Shown here in pieces: positions 55,173 to 63,205 of a DNA stretch of 64,000 nt (position 1 is the stretch's first letter; the number at the start of each line of letters is the position of its first letter). A model generated the notes under the pieces. It worked only from the letters and a program-made list of their open reading frames with translations. It was not told the origin of the DNA and ran no database searches. This stretch comes from Acetivibrio saccincola (GTDB lineage: Bacteria > Bacillota > Clostridia > Acetivibrionales > Acetivibrionaceae), in NCBI RefSeq assembly GCF_002844395.1, contig NZ_CP025197.1, forward strand, positions 1,550,001 to 1,614,000. Direction: 5' to 3'. The position numbers and the translations under genes are program-made.

Positions 55173-55379
55173 TTAGCTTTGACTCTCTACGAAAACACGC
55201 TTTTTCATGTTTTCGTAGATGCATTTGTACATCTTAAACAACTTAGCTGAATTGGGGTTGTCACAATTCATATCCGGATGGTATTTTTGAATTATGCCAT
55301 TCCAACCAATTCTCAAAATCTCTTCCTGGATTTCGTTAAACCTTGTAATCAGCTTCTTGCTGTGTTGTGATGAATTCAT
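55173..55379 (-). CDS. 68-residue J-domain-like protein
   Basis: A small protein with FNEIQEEILRIGWNGIIQKY, then HPD, then NPNSAKLFKMYKCIYENMKK. A helix, the His-Pro-Asp tripeptide and a second helix match helices II-III of a DnaJ J domain, but the region before and after is very short. AGGGGGAG precedes ATG 55379. It may stimulate DnaK-type chaperones or be a converged motif; no dnaK is nearby. Confidence 0.65.
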   Translation of the reverse strand: MNSSQHSKKLITRFNEIQEEILRIGWNGIIQKYHPDMNCDNPNSAKLFKMYKCIYENMKKRVFVESQS

Positions 55380-55586
55380 ATTACTCCCCCTCTAAAAAAA
55401 TTGCTTTATGTTAAATTTAATGATTGAACTTATACATTATACCAAAATAATACTTTATAGATTGCAATATTTTCACTGATAATGGTGGTAAGGTGTTTTC
55501 TCTATATTTTCTGTATTTAAAGCTGTTTTCTATAATTAAATTATACCATTAAAAAAATTTTATATCAAGGTGTTTACAATTTAGTA

Positions 55587-55715
55587 CTATCTTCTTTTTT
55601 TTGATTTTGAATTTAGCTCTTTAAGTTTTTTATCAGCAGAACGCATTAATAAAAAGAATGTAAGCCCTATTAAAGCAACTGCTGATAATAAGTATACAAT
55701 AGGCTGCCAAGGCAT
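55587..55715 (-). CDS. 42-residue single-helix membrane protein
   Basis: ATG at 55715 follows GGAGGTG at a good distance. The product has one hydrophobic helix (PIVYLLSAVALIGLTFFLLM) and a Lys/Arg-rich tail. No family is recognised. The ribosome binding site and clean membrane-protein pattern make it a plausible gene. The 207 bases between it and the J-like gene show no other frame. Confidence 0.55.
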   Translation of the reverse strand: MPWQPIVYLLSAVALIGLTFFLLMRSADKKLKELNSKSKKRR

Positions 55716-56019
55716 AGCTTTAATCACCTCCACTAATAATTAAAATTCTAGCATAAATCAAATGCAAAATCAAATGTATGAAAATAAAAAAGTTTTTATG
55801 AAAATAAAAAAGTTTTTTGGACCGGATGTAAGTGTAAATTAAAAATATAAGTGTATATTAAAATGGAAACTCGGGAAACTAATCTAAAACTACCGGAAAT
55901 AAAAATAAGATAAAATAATAATATTAAAACTAATTGCAGATACTGTAGTTAAAAAGAACAATTTAATAATGGATTGGCATAGAAAAGGGGAATATTATTG
56001 AGGAAGGGGAGCAGACTTT
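55716..56019. other. intergenic region upstream of the SIR2 gene
   Basis: AT-rich, no gene seen. A 20-nt direct repeat (ATGAAAATAAAAAAGTTTTT) occurs twice in tandem near 55778-55815. The promoters of the SIR2 gene (plus) and the 42-residue gene (minus) must lie here, but I see no convincing pair. Confidence 0.4.
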
Positions 56020-57078
56020 TTGTCTAAAAAAACTACAGTTATACTTGGTGCAGGATTTTCAAAAAATTCCGGGGTGCCAGTACAGACGGAGTTTTCTAAT
56101 TATTTAGTAGAAAGTTATGCTATTGGTGACTTTGACAAGGCAGTGAGTAAAATAATTAAAAGATATATAAAAAATGTTTTTGGATATTCAAAAGGAAATG
56201 CATACCCCCAATTGGATGACATACTAACTTCCATTGATATAGCAATAAATTCAGGGCATAATCTTGGGGCGGGTTATTCTTATACACATTTAGAATTAAT
56301 TAGAAAAGTTATTGTATATAGGATTATATCAATACTTGAAGGGTTTTATAGATACTCCCGGCATGCTGCTAAATTTGTAAGGGTGCTTTTAAGAGACTAC
56401 CCTGAAGTAGATTTTGTGGTGTTAAACTGGGATACTGTATTGGAAAAGAATATTTATGAGATGGAAGAGCCTATAGGCATAGATTATGTAAATGGGGGAG
56501 AGGAGATTAAAGGCCTTGGCAATTCACTTAAAATAAGCAAGGTGGTAAAAGTATTAAAAGTACATGGTTCCTGTAACTGGATGTACTGCAATAATTGCAG
56601 GGTACTTATAAATGATTTAAAAAGCAGCATTTCCCCCCTTAAAAGAACAGGCTTTACCAGGATGGATATATTGCTTCTAAAGGATTTAGAGGGGGTAGAT
56701 ATAAATTATGACAATATAGAAAATAAAAAATGTTTCAGATGCGGAAATGTTTTGTCATCTCATATAGCTACTCAAAGCTACAGAAATTCTTTTAAAGTTA
56801 ATTCTTTTTCTAATATTTGGGCTGAAGCAGAAAAATCCCTTTCACTTTCAGATAAGTGGATTTTTGTAGGCTATTCATTGCCCCAGAATGACTATGAATT
56901 TAAACACCTTTTAAAAATAGCAGAGTTAAAACTTTCTCATAAAAAGAAGACAAAACTTAATATTGACGTGGTTTTACTAAATAGCGATTCGACGGCGGTA
57001 AGATATAAAAGTTTTTTTGGAGATAAAATCAATATGGTTTGCAATGAGGGAATTGAAGAATATTTAAATTACCTTTAA
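56020..57078 (+). CDS. stand-alone SIR2-like protein with zinc ribbon
   Basis: A 352-residue protein. The N-terminus has the NAD-binding Rossmann motif VILGAGFSKNSGVP; VLNWDTVLEKNIYE and VLKVHGSCNWMYC (catalytic His) are SIR2 motifs. Two Cys pairs, YCNNC and CFRCGN, form a probable zinc site. WIFVGYSLPQNDYEFKHLL is the C-terminal NAD-site strand. SIR2-like proteins of this type act as NAD hydrolases or deacylases, several of them in phage defence, but no partner defence gene is present here. The start is TTG 56020 behind AGGAAGGGG. It lies alone between a repeat-containing gap and a membrane protein gene. Confidence 0.82.
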   Translation: MSKKTTVILGAGFSKNSGVPVQTEFSNYLVESYAIGDFDKAVSKIIKRYIKNVFGYSKGNAYPQLDDILTSIDIAINSGHNLGAGYSYTHLELIRKVIVYRIISILEGFYRYSRHAAKFVRVLLRDYPEVDFVVLNWDTVLEKNIYEMEEPIGIDYVNGGEEIKGLGNSLKISKVVKVLKVHGSCNWMYCNNCRVLINDLKSSISPLKRTGFTRMDILLLKDLEGVDINYDNIENKKCFRCGNVLSSHIATQSYRNSFKVNSFSNIWAEAEKSLSLSDKWIFVGYSLPQNDYEFKHLLKIAELKLSHKKKTKLNIDVVLLNSDSTAVRYKSFFGDKINMVCNEGIEEYLNYL

Positions 57079-57120
57079 GTTTTTATTACTTTAGAATTAT
57101 TGAATTTTTGGATAAGATTA

Positions 57121-57149
57121 TTGAGTTTTAGGATTTTAAATGATATAAT
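57121..57149 (+). promoter_or_regulatory. promoter of the membrane protein gene at 57201
   Basis: TTGAGT at 57121-57126 and TATAAT at 57144-57149 with a 17-base spacer and TG one base before the -10. Confidence 0.65.
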
Positions 57150-57200
57150 TATAAAAAATGCAATTACAACTTTTGGCTAAAAGGTAGATGGGGTGAATTT

Positions 57201-58052
57201 ATGATAGTAGAAGAGGCGTCAATAAATTATGGAGGATTGGCAGCACTTTTTTTATTTCTTTTATTAATAGCAGGGATATTTGTTTTTGTCAGGCACTATA
57301 AAAATAATTTAGACGAAATGGGCAAAAAAAAAGTTAAAAAAATAATAAAAATAACAGTAGTTGCTTTTGCCATTATTTTAATAGCAATTTCAGTTAGAAA
57401 TGTTTTAATGTATAATTATATTAAAAACCAACCTGCCGATATGATTGTCTGTACTCAAAAGTCCGGAATGATGATGATAGATAACTACAGATATTATAAA
57501 GTAAAGACTAAATACGGCGTTAAAGAAAGCATAAAAGAGTCAGAATACAATGAATTGATAAGTTTATATGGTGAAAGGGAAATTTATAAAGAGGCAAAAC
57601 AAAAAATTATAAGCACAAATGATAAATATAATGATAAAAATATAATAAAAGTATTTCCTTATAAGGACTATATCTATTATATTTTTCTTGATGAGAATGA
57701 AGAAGTATATACAATGAGATATAATATAAATACATACGAAATAGAAAAAATTTTCTTTGACTATATATATAAAGATTCAATGGATTTAGAAGGCAATGTG
57801 ATTATTAGTGAATATCCTGATTTTTGCGATAGTATAAATGAAAAGCTTGTTAACAAATTAGATGAGTATATACAAACCATATATACAGATAACAGAATAG
57901 TATTTGAAATATTGGTAAATAACCCTAAAAATGGAAGTTATATATCTTTGTATGAGTACATACCGGAGACTAAAGAAACTAAACTGTTAGTTAAGTTTGA
58001 TGTTACAAATATACGGGAAATAGCATTTATAGAAGCAAATAAAAATAATTAA
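57201..58052 (+). CDS. hypothetical membrane protein
   Basis: A 283-residue protein that I do not recognise. It has two N-terminal membrane helices (LAALFLFLLLIAGIFVFV and ITVVAFAIILIAISVRNVL) joined by a very basic cytoplasmic loop. The remaining 210 residues are rich in Tyr, Asp, Lys and Asn with beta-strand character (IIKVFPYKDYIYYIFLDENE) and should lie outside. GATGGGGTG precedes ATG 57201. It has its own promoter. Confidence 0.65.
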   Translation: MIVEEASINYGGLAALFLFLLLIAGIFVFVRHYKNNLDEMGKKKVKKIIKITVVAFAIILIAISVRNVLMYNYIKNQPADMIVCTQKSGMMMIDNYRYYKVKTKYGVKESIKESEYNELISLYGEREIYKEAKQKIISTNDKYNDKNIIKVFPYKDYIYYIFLDENEEVYTMRYNINTYEIEKIFFDYIYKDSMDLEGNVIISEYPDFCDSINEKLVNKLDEYIQTIYTDNRIVFEILVNNPKNGSYISLYEYIPETKETKLLVKFDVTNIREIAFIEANKNN

Positions 58053-58068
58053 AAAATAAATTTTATAA

Positions 58069-58161
58069 GGTAAAATTCACGGGATAATAGAGCGCAACGG
58101 TTCTGGAAAGACGGTTCTTTTTAAATGTGTAACCTTTAAATTTGTAAGTTTAATGGTATAA
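58069..58161 (+). pseudogene. Walker A fragment of an ABC transporter ATPase
   Basis: An open frame without a start codon reads GKIHGIIERNGSGKTVLFKC, which is the Walker A region of an ABC ATP-binding protein (usual form G-x-N-G-S-G-K-T). The similarity ends after about 20 residues. Nothing on either side continues it, so it is a relic of a deleted gene. The TATAAT used by ysxC (58157-58162) overlaps its end. Confidence 0.5.
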
Positions 58162-58203
58162 TATTTTTTGAAGATAAATATTATACAAAAGAGGTAGAAT
58201 GTA

Positions 58204-58803
58204 ATGAGTTTAAATATAAATAATGCAAAATTCGAAGTATCGGCGGTTAAGCCTTCCCAGTATCCTGTTAGTGATTTGCCTGAAGTGACCTTTGTGGGAA
58301 GGTCTAATGTAGGTAAATCCTCTTTGATTAATTCTCTTTTAAACAGGAAAAATTTGGCAAAAGTTGCAGCTACACCTGGAAAAACGCAGGTGATAAATTT
58401 TTACAATATAGATAATAAACTGTATTTTGTGGACCTTCCCGGGTACGGGTATGCAAAAGTGTCAAAAGGGGTACAGGCTTCCTGGGCAAAATTTATTGAA
58501 ACTTATTTAGTAAAAAGGGAGCAGCTAAAATTAATAGTTATGCTTGTTGATATAAGACATTCTCCAACTTCCCATGACAAATTAATGCATGACTGGATTT
58601 TAAGTATGGAGCTTCCATACTTAGTGGTTGCAACTAAGAAGGACAAAGTACCCCGTTCTAAAATAAAGCCAAGATTGGCTGATATAGCTAAAGAGCTAAA
58701 TCTTGATGCTTCTAATAAATTAATTCCCTATTCCTCAGAGACAAGACAGGGAAGGGATGAATTGTGGGATGAAATTAAAAAGTGTTTGGATATGGAAGGC
58801 TAA
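58204..58803 (+). CDS. ysxC: ribosome-biogenesis GTPase YsxC/EngB
   Basis: A 199-residue GTPase required for 50S assembly. Motifs: EVTFVGRSNVGKSSLINSLL (G1), a switch I threonine in ATPGKTQVINFY, VDLPGYGYAKVS (G3) and ATKKDKV (G4). The length is normal. AGAGGTAG precedes ATG 58204; an extended -10 (TG-G-TATAAT) ends at 58162. Confidence 0.96.
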   Translation: MSLNINNAKFEVSAVKPSQYPVSDLPEVTFVGRSNVGKSSLINSLLNRKNLAKVAATPGKTQVINFYNIDNKLYFVDLPGYGYAKVSKGVQASWAKFIETYLVKREQLKLIVMLVDIRHSPTSHDKLMHDWILSMELPYLVVATKKDKVPRSKIKPRLADIAKELNLDASNKLIPYSSETRQGRDELWDEIKKCLDMEG

Positions 58804-58805
58804 TC

Positions 58806-58833
58806 TTGACAAATGTCTTTACAAGTGTAGATT
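58806..58833 (+). promoter_or_regulatory. promoter candidate of the thi operon
   Basis: A perfect TTGACA at 58806-58811 with TAGATT at 58828-58833 (16-base spacer). A TATAAT at 58834-58839 is too far (22 bases) but may contribute. Transcription would start just before the TPP riboswitch. Confidence 0.5.
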
Positions 58834-58870
58834 TATAATATATAATAGACTCTGAAAATTGAATATTTTT

Positions 58871-58962
58871 TAAGCTGGGGGTGCCACACTGGCTGAGAAA
58901 GAGTGAAAAACTCTTAACCCTTTGAACCTGACACGGATAATGCCGGCGTAGGGAAGCTTTGA
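58871..58962 (+). promoter_or_regulatory. TPP riboswitch (THI element)
   Basis: Conserved parts in order: GGGGGTGCC, GGCTGAGA (CTGAGA at 58893-58898), CCCTTTGAACCTGA, and GGATAATGCCGGCGTAGGGA (58935-58954). P1 is formed by AAGCT (58872-58876) and AGCTT (58955-58959). The aptamer binds thiamine diphosphate. The 3' strand of P1 can also pair with the left arm of the terminator that follows, which explains switching by transcription attenuation. Confidence 0.96.
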
Positions 58963-58987
58963 AAAAGTGTTTTTTTCATAGATAATT

Positions 58988-59014
58988 AGCTTGCCTCAAA
59001 GGCAAGCTTTTTTT
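58988..59014 (+). terminator. riboswitch-controlled attenuator
   Basis: AGCTTGCC-TCAAA-GGCAAGCT followed by seven T. It lies between the TPP aptamer and thiS, so ligand binding should favour this terminator and shut the operon. Confidence 0.9.
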
Positions 59015-59066
59015 GATACCTAAAGACATAAAGTATGTAATATATGTAAAATAAGGGGGTGTTAAA

Positions 59067-59267
59067 TTGTTTATATCGCTAAATGGCAAAAAGACAGAAA
59101 TAAAAGAAGGAATGACATTAAAGGAACTTATAGATGAAAAAGGTCTTGAGCCTGAGAGAATAGTTGTTGAGCACAATTATCAGGTTTTAAGACAGGAGGA
59201 GTGGGAGAAAACCATTTTAAAAGAAAATGATAACCTGGAAGTTTTAAGATTTGTAGGGGGCGGATAA
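59067..59267 (+). CDS. thiS: sulfur carrier protein ThiS
   Basis: A 66-residue ubiquitin-like protein that carries the thiocarboxylate sulfur for the thiazole ring. The sequence starts MFISLNGKKTEIKEG and ends RFVGGG, with the essential C-terminal Gly-Gly. The start is TTG 59067 behind AGGGGG. It is the first gene of the thi operon; thiG begins three bases after its stop. Confidence 0.95.
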   Translation: MFISLNGKKTEIKEGMTLKELIDEKGLEPERIVVEHNYQVLRQEEWEKTILKENDNLEVLRFVGGG

Positions 59268-59270
59268 ATT

Positions 59271-60053
59271 ATGGGTGAAAGATTAGTTAGTGACAGATTG
59301 GTTATTGGAGGAGTGGAAATCAAAAGCAGGCTTTTTGTGGGGACAGGAAAGTTTTCATCAAACAAACTGATTCCTGATGTAATAATGGGTTCAAATGCCC
59401 AGGTTATTACTGTGGCGCTAAGGAGAATTGATTTTGATTCAGATGAGGAAAACATATTAAATTACATTCCAAAAGACTGCATTATAATGCCCAATACTTC
59501 AGGGGCGAGAAATGCAGAGGAGGCTGTAAGAATTGCAAGAATTGCAAGGGCTGCCGGGTGCGGCAATTTTATAAAAATTGAGGTTATTTCAGACAATAAG
59601 TATCTTTTGCCGGATAACCATGAAACAATTAAAGCAACTGAAATTTTAGCCAGGGAAGGATTTATTGTAATGCCCTATATGAGCCCTGATTTAATGGCAG
59701 CAAAAAGGCTTGTGGAAGCAGGGGCTGCATCGGTGATGCCCTTAGGTGCACCCATAGGCACAAATAAGGGACTTAAAACAAAAGAACTTATAAAAATATT
59801 AATTAATGAAATTGATGTGCCTGTTATAGTTGATGCAGGAATTGGAAAGCCTTCTCATGCTTGTGAGGCTATGGAGCTTGGTGCGGATGCCGTTCTTGTA
59901 AATACCGCCATAGCAACGGCGGAAGATCCTGCCAAAATGGCACGGGCCTTTGCAAAAGCTGTTGAAGCCGGAAGAATGGCATATCTTTCAGGTACCGGTG
60001 CAGTTAGGGAGTATGCAGAGGCTTCATCACCTCTTACAGGATTTTTGGCGTAG
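59271..60053 (+). CDS. thiG: thiazole synthase ThiG
   Basis: A 260-residue TIM-barrel enzyme that forms the thiazole phosphate from deoxyxylulose phosphate, dehydroglycine and ThiS thiocarboxylate. Motifs: [21 protein letters not shown] (Schiff-base region), [29 protein letters not shown] and [11 protein letters not shown]. It lies between thiS and thiH. Confidence 0.97.
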   Translation: MGERLVSDRLVIGGVEIKSRLFVGTGKFSSNKLIPDVIMGSNAQVITVALRRIDFDSDEENILNYIPKDCIIMPNTSGARNAEEAVRIARIARAAGCGNFIKIEVISDNKYLLPDNHETIKATEILAREGFIVMPYMSPDLMAAKRLVEAGAASVMPLGAPIGTNKGLKTKELIKILINEIDVPVIVDAGIGKPSHACEAMELGADAVLVNTAIATAEDPAKMARAFAKAVEAGRMAYLSGTGAVREYAEASSPLTGFLA

Positions 60054-60095
60054 GGCTGAAAAGACAAAAGAAACCATGCTGAAAGAAGGGTTAAA

Positions 60096-61199
60096 ATGAG
60101 TTTTTATAATGAGTACATAAAATACAGGGACTTTAATTTTGAAAATTTTTTTGAAAAATTAACTGATGAACATATATTAAGGGCAATTAACAAGGAAAAA
60201 CTTGATGAATATGATTTTTTGACCCTTTTATCAGAAAGGGCGGAAAAGCATTTAGAAGAAATGGCTCAAAAAGCAAACAGGCTTACCCTGCAGCATTTTG
60301 GGAAAGTTATATTTTTATATACACCCATGTACCTGGCTAATTACTGTGTCAACCAGTGTGCTTACTGTGGTTTTAATGTGACAAACAAAATTGTAAGAAA
60401 AAAACTTGAATTGGATGAGGTGGAGAGGGAAGCAGAAGCAATAGCAGAGACAGGCTTAAAGCATATTTTAATCCTTACAGGGGAGTCAAGGAAGAAAACA
60501 CCTTTAAGCTATATAAAGGATTGTGTAAAAATATTGAAAAAGTACTTTTCTTCCATAACAATTGAAATTTATCCTTTGACGGAAGAGGAGTACAGAGAGC
60601 TGGTTGTAGCCGGGGTTGACGGGCTTACGGTGTATCAGGAAGTATATAATGAAAAAACTTACGACAAAATTCACATAAGAGGTCCTAAGAAAGATTACAG
60701 ATTCAGGCTTGATACTCCTGAAAGGGCGTGCAGGGCATCAATGAGAAGTGTAAATATAGGAGCTCTTTTAGGTTTGGAGAACTGGAGGAGTGAAAGCTTT
60801 TTTACAGGTCTTCACGCCAGTTACCTTCAAAATAAATATTTAGACACTGAAATATCTGTTTCCCTTCCCAGAATGAGACCCCATGCGGGAAGTTTTCAAT
60901 CTGTATATAGAGTGGAGGATAAAAATATAGTTCAGATAATGCTGGCTTTAAGGCTTTATATGCCAAGGGTGGGCATTACCATATCCACCAGGGAGAGGGC
61001 GGAGTTTAGGGACAATCTTATAGGACTTGGTGTTACAAAAATGTCTGCAGGTTCTTCAACAAAAGTGGGAGGACATACCCTAGGAGAAGAGAGTGATGGT
61101 CAGTTTGACATATCAGACCCAAGAAGTGTTGAAGAGATGAAAATAACAATTTATAAAAAGGGCTACCAGCCTGTATTTAAAGATTGGCATGCAATATAA
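60096..61199 (+). CDS. thiH: 2-iminoacetate synthase ThiH
   Basis: A 367-residue radical SAM enzyme that cleaves tyrosine to dehydroglycine, the oxygen-independent route used in anaerobes instead of ThiO. The iron-sulfur motif is [14 protein letters not shown], preceded by the YTPMYLA segment. [16 protein letters not shown] and [15 protein letters not shown] are family motifs. It lies behind thiG. Confidence 0.97.
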   Translation: MSFYNEYIKYRDFNFENFFEKLTDEHILRAINKEKLDEYDFLTLLSERAEKHLEEMAQKANRLTLQHFGKVIFLYTPMYLANYCVNQCAYCGFNVTNKIVRKKLELDEVEREAEAIAETGLKHILILTGESRKKTPLSYIKDCVKILKKYFSSITIEIYPLTEEEYRELVVAGVDGLTVYQEVYNEKTYDKIHIRGPKKDYRFRLDTPERACRASMRSVNIGALLGLENWRSESFFTGLHASYLQNKYLDTEISVSLPRMRPHAGSFQSVYRVEDKNIVQIMLALRLYMPRVGITISTRERAEFRDNLIGLGVTKMSAGSSTKVGGHTLGEESDGQFDISDPRSVEEMKITIYKKGYQPVFKDWHAI

Positions 61200-61225
61200 G
61201 GGAAAGGGAGATTTTATTTAAATTA

Positions 61226-61318
61226 AAGCGCAATAACAAAACTAAAATATTAAACACAATAAAAATATTAAAGTATTAAACATTAAAGTATTAAACTCAA
61301 TAAAATATTTAAGTGTTA
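61226..61318 (+). repeat. degenerate AT-rich repeats between thiH and thiF
   Basis: Interleaved copies of AAAGTATTAAAC and CAATAAAAATATT, four to five of each. They fill the 160-base gap within the thi operon without an evident terminator. Confidence 0.55.
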
Positions 61319-61367
61319 AGTGAAAATATCAAAGGGCTGTAAAAACAGTAAAAAATGGTGAGTGCTT

Positions 61368-61982
61368 ATGCAAAATGTTTTTGAAACGGGGCTTTTAAAT
61401 TATATTAAAAAAGAACAGCTTAAAAAAATCCAAAAAATAAAAATAGGATTGGCAGGGGCAGGGGGGTTAGGCTCTAACTGTGCTTTTAACCTTGTAAGAT
61501 GCGGGTTTAAAAAATTTAAAATAGTGGATTTTGACGTAGTTGAACCTTCAAACCTCAACAGGCAATTTTTCTTTTTAGACCAGGTAAATATACCAAAGGT
61601 GGAGGCTTTGAAGGAAAATTTAAAGAGAATTAACCCGGATGTTAAAATTGAAGGAATATTAGAAAAAATCACCCAAGAAAATGTAAGGGACATGTTTTCT
61701 GACTGCCATGTGGTGGTGGAAGCCTTTGACAAAGTTAAATATAAAAAAATGATTGTGGAAAATTATTTGGCGTCGGATAAACTTTTAGTTTGTGTTTCAG
61801 GCCTTGCAGGGTGGGGAAACAGCGATGACATAATGGTAAGAAAAGTCCGGGACAAGTTCTATATAATAGGTGATTTTGTTAACGAAGCAGGTAAAAATTT
61901 GCCTCCTATGTCCCCTAAGGTAAATATTGCCGCCGCAAAACAGGCGGATGTGATTTTGGATTATTTTTTAGGAGGCAATTAA
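61368..61982 (+). CDS. thiF: ThiS adenylyltransferase ThiF
   Basis: A 204-residue E1-like enzyme that adenylates the C-terminus of ThiS. Motifs: IGLAGAGGLGSNCAFNLVRC (ATP-binding Gly loop), VDFDVVEPSNLNRQFFF with the conserved Asp and Arg, and VVEAFDKVKYKKMIVE. It lacks the C-terminal zinc domain of larger MoeB-type enzymes, as is usual for clostridial ThiF. Start ATG 61368 is chosen over GTG 61362 because of the GGTGAG upstream. Confidence 0.92.
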   Translation: MQNVFETGLLNYIKKEQLKKIQKIKIGLAGAGGLGSNCAFNLVRCGFKKFKIVDFDVVEPSNLNRQFFFLDQVNIPKVEALKENLKRINPDVKIEGILEKITQENVRDMFSDCHVVVEAFDKVKYKKMIVENYLASDKLLVCVSGLAGWGNSDDIMVRKVRDKFYIIGDFVNEAGKNLPPMSPKVNIAAAKQADVILDYFLGGN

Positions 61983-62148
61983 AGTGGGATCTAAAAAAAG
62001 TCACTAAAAGTCTTTAGAGAGGATTTTTAAATGTCTAGATTTTTACGTAAAGCTTTTTTTGTAAAGCGGCTTTTAAATAAAAGAGACTTTTAAATAAAGC
62101 AGGTTTTTTAGGTGAATGTGGATTTTAAAAGAAAGTGAGGTGTTATAC

Positions 62149-63204
62149 ATGGACAAGTTTTACAGGATAATTGATGCAAATATAAACAGGGCGTCAGAAG
62201 GTGTAAGGGTTTTAGAAGATTTGGCGAGGTTTTATTTAGAGGATAAGGATTTAAGCAAGAAGCTAAAAGAAATAAGGCATGGCATAAGAAAAGAGGTTAT
62301 GGTTTTTTTGCCGTCGCTTTTAAATGCCAGGGATTCTTTAGGGGATGTGGGTGCATGGGTATCTAAAGAACTTGAAATTGACAACAAAGCTTCCATAAGA
62401 GAACTTGCGGTAGCTAATTTTAAAAGGCTGCAGGAAGCTTTAAGGACTGTGGAAGAAAATTTAAAGGTAATTGATAAATACAGGCTTTCAAAGATTTATG
62501 AAAATTTTAGGTTTGATACATATGAGTTGGAAAAAATCTTCTTTAAAAAAATCCCCCCGCAAAAAAGAAGGCGTATTACTCTAAAAGGGCTTTACTGTAT
62601 AACCGCCCATGAGTTTTCAAAGGGCAGGAGCAATATAGAAGTGGTAGAGAAGATGATAAAGGGAGGAGCCAAAATTCTTCAATACAGGGAAAAAGACAAA
62701 AACTTTATTGATATGTATGAAGAATGTGTAAAGATAAGAAAACTTACACAGGAAGCTGGAGTAACTTTTATAGTAAATGACCATGTGGATTTGGCAATGA
62801 TGGTTAATGCAGACGGGGTGCATTTAGGTCAGGATGATTACCCCATTGAGAAGGTAAGGGAGCTTGTGGGGGAGGATATGATTATAGGTCTTTCAACCCA
62901 TTCCCCAAAGCAGGCACAGGATGCACTTAAAAAAGATGTGGACTACATAGGTGTGGGACCTATATATAGAACCTATACAAAAAAGGATGTATGCGACCCT
63001 GTTGGACTGGAGTACTTAGAATATGTCATTGGAAATATTAACATTCCATATGTGGCAATAGGGGGTATAAAAGAACACAATTTACATGAGGTGTTATCCA
63101 AAGGAGCTAAATGTGTCTCTATGGTGACAGAAATTACAGAGGCGGAAGATATTGAAGGAATAGTCAGGAGAGTTAATAAAAAAATTTTAGAGGGGGAAAT
63201 GTAA
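62149..63204 (+). CDS. thiE: thiamine-phosphate synthase with N-terminal ThiD2 domain
   Basis: A 351-residue fusion. Residues 1-135 form a helical ThiD2-type domain ([53 protein letters not shown]). Residues 145-351 are the ThiE barrel: [24 protein letters not shown] (pyrimidine site), [65 protein letters not shown] and VAIGGI. It joins the pyrimidine and thiazole halves. The N-terminal domain may replace the missing ThiD kinase. Start ATG 62149 follows GTGAGGTG; the ATG at 62116 has none. Confidence 0.92.
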   Translation: MDKFYRIIDANINRASEGVRVLEDLARFYLEDKDLSKKLKEIRHGIRKEVMVFLPSLLNARDSLGDVGAWVSKELEIDNKASIRELAVANFKRLQEALRTVEENLKVIDKYRLSKIYENFRFDTYELEKIFFKKIPPQKRRRITLKGLYCITAHEFSKGRSNIEVVEKMIKGGAKILQYREKDKNFIDMYEECVKIRKLTQEAGVTFIVNDHVDLAMMVNADGVHLGQDDYPIEKVRELVGEDMIIGLSTHSPKQAQDALKKDVDYIGVGPIYRTYTKKDVCDPVGLEYLEYVIGNINIPYVAIGGIKEHNLHEVLSKGAKCVSMVTEITEAEDIEGIVRRVNKKILEGEM

Positions 63205-63205
63205 A

